Source of the DNA: Methanocorpusculum sp.
GTDB lineage: Archaea > Halobacteriota > Methanomicrobia > Methanomicrobiales > Methanocorpusculaceae
Direction of reading: 5' to 3'
Assembly: GCA_029987395.1 (NCBI GenBank)
Contig: DALTVX010000088.1
Coordinates: 1-9,462 of the forward strand
DNA: 9,462 nucleotides
Position numbers and translations under genes: made by a program. A model generated the notes under the pieces. It was given only the letters and a program-made list of their open reading frames with translations, was not told where the DNA came from and ran no database searches. Below, one piece after another: positions 7,101 to 9,462 of the stretch (within the stretch, counting starts at the first letter, position 1; every line of letters starts with the position of its first letter).

Positions 7101-8220
7101 ATTCATCGGTAAATGTTGGCACAGTCGAATATATGTTCACACCAGGAGCGGCAACATCCACTGTTGGCCCATATGTAGAGAAGATCGCCAGATTTCCGTT
7201 TTCATCAGTGGCTGCTACAGATATGATATTATCTAGATCATAGGATGCGGGATAAAACAGTTTGTCATTACCATTATTTCCAGCACCACAAACAAACAGC
7301 ATATCTGGGCAGTTAGCAATAGCCTCCAGTAATGCCTCGGAGCGGGAGGGACCGCCAAACGAACAACTGACAATATCGGCACCCTGATGTTTTGCATACC
7401 TAATGCCTTCTATAATTGCACTGTATGTAAAACTACCATACACATCAGAGGCACGAAGAGACATGATACTAACATTCCATGCAACTCCGGAAACACCGAT
7501 GCTGTTGTTTCCGACGGCTCCAATTATTCCCGCACAATGAGTGCCATGATCATGATAATTTGTTACATCATTGGTATTATCTACGAAATTCCATCCATAG
7601 TAATCATCAATGTACCCATTCCTATCATCATCTATGTTATTGCCCCAAATCTCACCGGGATTCACCCAGAGATTATCGATCAAATCTGGATGGGATATCT
7701 CCACCCCGGTGTCTAAAACTGCAACTATGACATTGGACGAACCTGTAGTTTTATCCCAGGCTGAAACGGCATCAATACCACCAGATCCTGATTGCATGCC
7801 CCATAAACGATAAAAATCTGGATCGTTTGGGAAACTACAGGAGCTAACATAATAATCCGGTTCGGCATACAGGACACCAGGAAGAGCGTTATAGTAGTTA
7901 ACAGCCTCTTCTACGGTCACACCATCGGGTAATTCAATGATCTGCAGACCCGGAACAAGATCTGAAAAATCCTTTAAGATTTCTGCAGCCGACTCTGCTG
8001 ACATACTGCGGATCAAATTTGGATCATACTTGACAAAGATATGGTCTGGAGCATATAAGGGTACAGAAATATCCACAGATGAGGATACAGACATATCCAT
8101 AGATGAGTGTACAGATATATTCACAGATGAGGGTCTAAATTCATCGACCGCACTGACCGAACCAGCTAGGATGCAAAGCAAAAGGAGAGCAACGCACAGA
8201 AACATACTTGTTTTTTTCAT
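4132..8220 (-). CDS. Giant secreted subtilisin-like (S8) serine protease with surface-protein modules
   Basis: Start: the ATG at 8218-8220 gives MKKTSMFLCVALLLLCILAG, a clean signal peptide ending SVSA, with GTGGTG 10 nt upstream. The frame extends to a TTG at 8256 that lacks a ribosome site, so 1362 residues are preferred over 1374. In 1362 numbering: Ser/Val repeat linker (about 31-54); propeptide (58-127); catalytic domain with Asp170 (VLDTG), a Ca-type loop GNNIDDDRNGYIDD (193-206), His225 (HGTHCAG), oxyanion Asn315 (GAGNNG) and Ser547 (DGTSMATP). The triad is complete. About 170 residues (369-538) are inserted before Ser547. Then come an Ig-like (Big_2-like) domain (612-691), a 150-residue module twice (697-843 and 1038-1185) with a beta-rich linker between, and a two-half GWN...YW domain (1194-1362). 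Many N-x-S/T sites suggest glycosylation. No C-terminal membrane segment is seen; the overlapping downstream gene may supply the anchor. Substrate unknown. Confidence 0.93.
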   Translation of the reverse strand: MKKTSMFLCVALLLLCILAGSVSAVDEFRPSSVNISVHSSMDMSVSSSVDISVPLYAPDHIFVKYDPNLIRSMSAESAAEILKDFSDLVPGLQIIELPDGVTVEEAVNYYNALPGVLYAEPDYYVSSCSFPNDPDFYRLWGMQSGSGGIDAVSAWDKTTGSSNVIVAVLDTGVEISHPDLIDNLWVNPGEIWGNNIDDDRNGYIDDYYGWNFVDNTNDVTNYHDHGTHCAGIIGAVGNNSIGVSGVAWNVSIMSLRASDVYGSFTYSAIIEGIRYAKHQGADIVSCSFGGPSRSEALLEAIANCPDMLFVCGAGNNGNDKLFYPASYDLDNIISVAATDENGNLAIFSTYGPTVDVAAPGVNIYSTVPTFTDEFTTFYLNENTRNQYGIITDYNGPDAYGWNFYPGYEGAHAFGNALSLIYLKNSVLIVGEPSELLLDYDWELYPSDKFDVVISNKPYDSYTTIAGLEADILAKRNVMILIDICLLENEYSYIDVSYVNDILGSGPYYIGYLYRATETDSIAVLRCFAIDTNYQKSGNSYAYHDGTSMATPMVSGLAALIKSANPDLTNLEIKSIILTTVNTKQGLAGKVVTGGIVNASAAINMLPLVPTTIDLSNITTSVACHTTGVLGIPVVKDQYGIKIPDSPVTWSSNDSSVISFQGSIYTAKAEGSALITVTAKNGISGTLPIVVTAPVAPKFTITTSSPSVITKGDNITISGIAEGTDRLSYFVLAPHSTGWGSFSVKNGTYAKNFSTANLAVGSPCFIIIQHPMYDHYFNVIPIRDQTNNLLYAFQNNTAEPTGGSGDIRLFNMSNTTGFPAFTKICQALDNKAHDDIYVNLNFSICAGDPAAGSIVYIYQNGALKPNTNYYRWVSGNQEGSVITNINGSVMGENIPEGLYSSNSTSPANLFTLKYPDIHLSGYLNSTSTLISDRSIPKNQTIDFNVTGSNGLLYALYFKSPEGIPTYTFGDRTFDSANISRDPTIFDAVPLNNVASGIWKVYALFADSPDWDKTLNTYTPSIHKSSEITKFNVCTPEPWKFTANTTSLDVIKGDEIVITGIAENTGGSLRYYVFTEHYTISKRFSVNGDGSYKVNFSTENFSADSCFVVIQHSMYDGIFNIAPVRLESPNNCVCIYQNNTAAPTGGNGDIFLVNTANTTGLPAFKKVCQALDDPANDDRYLNLTFSITDLSKETKLPLIHGWNYVSVPKTLNTTNNTAAKLFGAVETDNRGVLYYDPTIAVSWTKLKPTDEIRPLNAYWIYTIGPIEITPVYKLGPIEFTEKPVYAGWNAIGLSAKGETTANNTLLCLNNTWKTLIPWDLAEGAYDNAIINGGSGANSAERFMTLGNGYWLYVDADGKYGALTV
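4666..5109 (-). repeat. Protein module, second copy (QHSMYD type)
   Basis: Encodes residues 1038-1185 of the protease. It shares with the first copy, in the same order, KFT, KGD..ITGIAE, FSV, NFST, IQHSMYD, FN..P, YQNNTA.PTGG.GDI, NTTG.PAF.K.CQALD and NDD.Y.NL.FSI. Its role is unknown; similar pieces occur, as I recall, in methanogen cell-surface proteins. Confidence 0.85.
5692..6132 (-). repeat. Protein module, first copy (QHPMYD type)
   Basis: Encodes residues 697-843 of the protease, directly after the Ig-like domain. It carries KFTITTSSPSVITKGDNITI (697-716), IQHPMYD, FQNNTAEPTGGSGDI and CQALDNKAHDD. It is the partner of the copy at 4666-5109, at clearly below full identity, so the duplication is old. 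Confidence 0.85.
8060..8131 (-). repeat. Three tandem 24-bp units coding a Ser/Val linker
   Basis: Three adjacent 24-bp units (8060-8083, 8084-8107, 8108-8131), each ending AGATGAG on the + strand, differ at a few positions. In frame they code the octads SSVNISVH, SSMDMSVS and SSVDISVP, just after the protease signal peptide and before its propeptide. Because the unit is a multiple of three, copy changes would keep the reading frame. Confidence 0.85.
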
Positions 8221-8536
8221 ATCAACAAAACACCACTGACACTTGATACTGTTCAATCAACGCTAAATAGATTAATAGTTTGCTTTTTATTGAGATAATT
8301 ATCCGAATGATTTTGACTTTTTTATCATAAAATATCAGTTGAACGAAGCGGGAAAAAGCCAATATAGATCAGAGTCAGCCGAGAAGGGCTGGATAAAGAT
8401 TCTTCTGCTGTTTAGAATAACTGCTAAGTGTATGCGCTCCTTAACGGCCGGATATTTGGATGGCAGTCTCAACTACGAGTAATTAGGTGATTCTCAAAAA
8501 AGGAGGAAGTGGATGGAGAATACATTCTGCTATCGA
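8221..8536. other. Spacer upstream of the protease; candidate promoter only
   Basis: No coding frame of note covers this stretch. The part next to the protease start (8260-8340) is AT-rich. On the minus strand it offers several TATA-like strings, for example around 8283-8292 and 8323-8336, but none has a clearly best fit. A 5-bp inverted repeat at 8376-8391 is too weak to call. On the + strand, AGGAGG at 8501-8506 stands 6 nt before an ATG at 8513 that opens only 18 codons to a TGA at 8567-8569; this may be chance or the severed start of a lost gene. Confidence 0.4.
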
Positions 8537-8629
8537 TCACCCCGTCATCCCGATCAGCTTCCCCTGTGAATCGACATACAGCCAGTATCCGTTTCCTAGC
8601 GTCATATATCGCTCAGGGCTGTTTGCATC
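8537..8629 (-). pseudogene. Relict C-terminus of a second GWN/YWLYV surface protein
   Basis: Translating the minus strand from 8629 to the TGA at 8537-8539 gives ANSPERYMTLGNGYWLYVDS then QGKLIGMTG and stop. This parallels the end of the neighbouring protease (ANSAERFMTLGNGYWLYVDA, DGKYGALTV, stop). At DNA level 8574-8605 matches 4169-4200 at 30 of 32 bases. Upstream of codon 1 of this match the frame stays open but becomes unrelated low-complexity sequence leading into the end of the transporter gene, with no start codon or ribosome site. It is best read as the leftover 3' end of a paralogous gene lost by deletion or recombination. Confidence 0.8.
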
Positions 8630-8649
8630 AAAAATATTAATATGAGGGG

Positions 8650-8676
8650 CAAATAAATAAAAATCGCTGAAAAAAT
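8650..8676 (-). terminator. T-rich terminator candidate after the cbiO-type gene
   Basis: On the minus strand, 13 nt past the stop at 8689, there is a run of six T (8670-8675). A second T-rich block, TTTTTATTTATTT, follows at 8651-8663. Both fit archaeal T-run termination. No strong hairpin is seen. Confidence 0.4.
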
Positions 8677-8688
8677 GTGATAACCGGC

Positions 8689-9360
8689 TCACACCCGAAT
8701 GACCATAACACTGATCCCGCTTTCTTTTTCAAAAGCAGCTGCCCGAAGCTCTACTCGATCAAGCATACCTCCGCTGGTCATGATCAGCGTATCCTCGCCG
8801 CTCATCACGGAAAGGAGGCACTTGTCCACTACGCCGTGGGTGTACTCAAGCGTGATATCCGACAAATGACAGAACTTTTTTGCCCGCGTGCCCATAGCTC
8901 CTATATGCCAGAGAGGGTGATCAGCGAGCATCTGTTTCGCTGCTTGCGGAGAAAGCGTGTCGATATCAGAAAGATACACATTTCCTATAACAGAAGGCGA
9001 AGATCCCTCGATAAGACGTATCATCTCAGGGATCCCTTTGGGCGGAATACCTGAAACAAGGAGCTGTCTTCTGACCAGTTCCTGATACAGATCAAGCAGG
9101 ATCGGCGGGGTCATTCGTGCCTGGACCATCAGATCATCGCTGGTGAAAACATCCGCCGGCATACCCTGATGCAGGATCCCTCCATCTGCAAGAAGGATCA
9201 CCTCGTCAGCCCACCGGTAAGCGAGCTCGACATCATGCGTTGAGAGAAGGATCGTGGTGCCGTCTTCCTGGAGTTCATCCAAGAGATCCATTATTTCGGC
9301 GGCAGTAGCAGGATCAAGTGAAGAGGTCGGCTCATCTGCCACCAGAATATCCGGCCTCAT
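8689..9360 (-). CDS. cbiO: Cobalt/nickel ECF transporter ATPase (CbiO type), 3' part downstream of a frameshift
   Basis: Seen: 223 residues from an ATG at 9360 that is almost certainly an internal Met, because the frame continues upstream as KKRVAIAGILA. Present are Walker B and D-loop (ILVADEPTSSLDP, 5-17), the H-loop STHD (His42) and LADGGILHQG (57-66). Walker A and the Q-loop must lie past the right edge, and the signature motif is in another frame (see the 9357-9462 entry). Known: CbiO-type ATPases power CbiMNQ cobalt or NikMNQ nickel uptake at the inner face of the membrane; AGILAMRPDILVADEPTSSL is typical. Corrin genes nearby favour cobalt. Odd: about 105 residues after the usual CbiO end (119-223, with GAMGTRAKK, EYTHGVVDKCLL and GEDTLIMTSGGML) form a domain I do not recognise. 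Whether the gene works depends on whether the frameshift is real. Confidence 0.8.
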   Translation of the reverse strand: MRPDILVADEPTSSLDPATAAEIMDLLDELQEDGTTILLSTHDVELAYRWADEVILLADGGILHQGMPADVFTSDDLMVQARMTPPILLDLYQELVRRQLLVSGIPPKGIPEMIRLIEGSSPSVIGNVYLSDIDTLSPQAAKQMLADHPLWHIGAMGTRAKKFCHLSDITLEYTHGVVDKCLLSVMSGEDTLIMTSGGMLDRVELRAAAFEKESGISVMVIRV

Positions 9361-9462
9361 TGCAAGAATACCTGCGATAGCGACACGCTTTTTTCCCCGC
9401 CGGAAAGATGATGGGGCGGGCGTTTTTCATACCCCACAAGACCAACCGCAAAGAGAGCATCA
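9357..9462 (-). pseudogene. cbiO: CbiO-type ATPase, fragment upstream of the frameshift (runs off right edge)
   Basis: In the frame open at the right edge the minus strand reads DALFAVGLVGYEKRPPHHLS followed by GGEK, the textbook approach to the ABC signature of CbiO proteins. After the run of six A (9389-9394) this frame turns to unrelated SVSLSQVFLQ and stops at 9357-9359. The next frame resumes exactly on family sequence (KRVAIAGILAMRPD). Two more A in the run would join them as LSGGEKKRVAIAG. So one gene is split here by a 2-nt loss or equivalent, either a true mutation, a sequencing error or a slippery site. Confidence 0.82.

Noticed and set aside
8254..8256. TTG at 8256 as the protease start
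   Set aside because: It has no ribosome site and would put 12 residues, including two Cys and a Trp, before an otherwise standard signal peptide. The ATG at 8220 fits better.
8376..8391. Inverted repeat CAGCC / GGCTG with a 6-nt loop, possible terminator or operator
   Set aside because: The stem is only 5 bp with no T run next to it; such repeats are common by chance.
8513..8569. 18-codon + strand frame with AGGAGG in front
   Set aside because: The product has no features, and the frame overlaps the relict tail on the other strand. It is kept only as a remark in the spacer entry.
1..9462. tRNA or rRNA genes, CRISPR arrays, insertion sequences
   Set aside because: No cloverleaf-like segment, regularly spaced repeats or transposase motifs were seen when reading both strands by eye.

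Overview
The window looks like a chromosomal segment of a methanogenic archaeon, probably of the order Methanomicrobiales; a Methanocorpusculum-like organism is my best guess, from remembered protein style and not from a search. The grounds are a full-match archaeal Shine-Dalgarno (AGGTGATC) before cbiT, oligo-T gene ends, a complete anaerobic-type cbi gene style, and a giant secreted subtilase whose tail modules (GWN/YWLYV type, QHPMYD-type) resemble those of methanogen surface proteins. Every gene I can support lies on the minus strand.

Region 1 (1-3607) is a tightly packed corrinoid operon read right to left: cbiT, cbiL, cbiF, cbiG, cbiH and the first 46 codons of cbiC, which runs off the left edge. 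Junctions overlap by 4-7 nt or are 1 nt apart. The exception is cbiH/cbiC, where cbiC starts 53 nt inside cbiH behind its own strong ribosome site. The enzymes cover C20, C17 and C11 methylation, lactone opening, C15 methylation/decarboxylation and the start of the C12 methyl shift of the early-cobalt pathway. CbiD, CbiE, CbiJ and CbiA are not seen and may lie to the left. A TATA-like element precedes cbiT.

Region 2 (3661-8536) is a secreted-protease pair. The subtilase has about 1362 residues, a full Asp/His/Asn/Ser active site, a roughly 170-residue insert just before the catalytic Ser, an Ig-like domain, two copies of a 150-residue module and a two-half C-terminal domain, but no membrane anchor. 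Overlapping its stop codon is a 141-residue gene whose lumen-facing part is a stand-alone copy of the protease propeptide, followed by a C-terminal membrane segment and an Arg-rich tail. This could be a membrane-tethered inhibitor, folding helper or anchor for the protease. The 5' spacer holds candidate promoter sequence only.

Region 3 (8537-9462) begins with a relict 30-codon C-terminus of a second protein of the same surface family, which creates a 32-bp near-identical direct repeat on either side of the protease pair. It is followed by the 3' part of a cbiO-type cobalt/nickel ECF transporter ATPase. That gene is frameshifted in this sequence: the ABC signature LSGGEK and the following KRVAIAG are in different frames, split at a run of six A. 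The ATPase also carries about 105 extra C-terminal residues. Cobalt uptake beside corrin synthesis makes biological sense.
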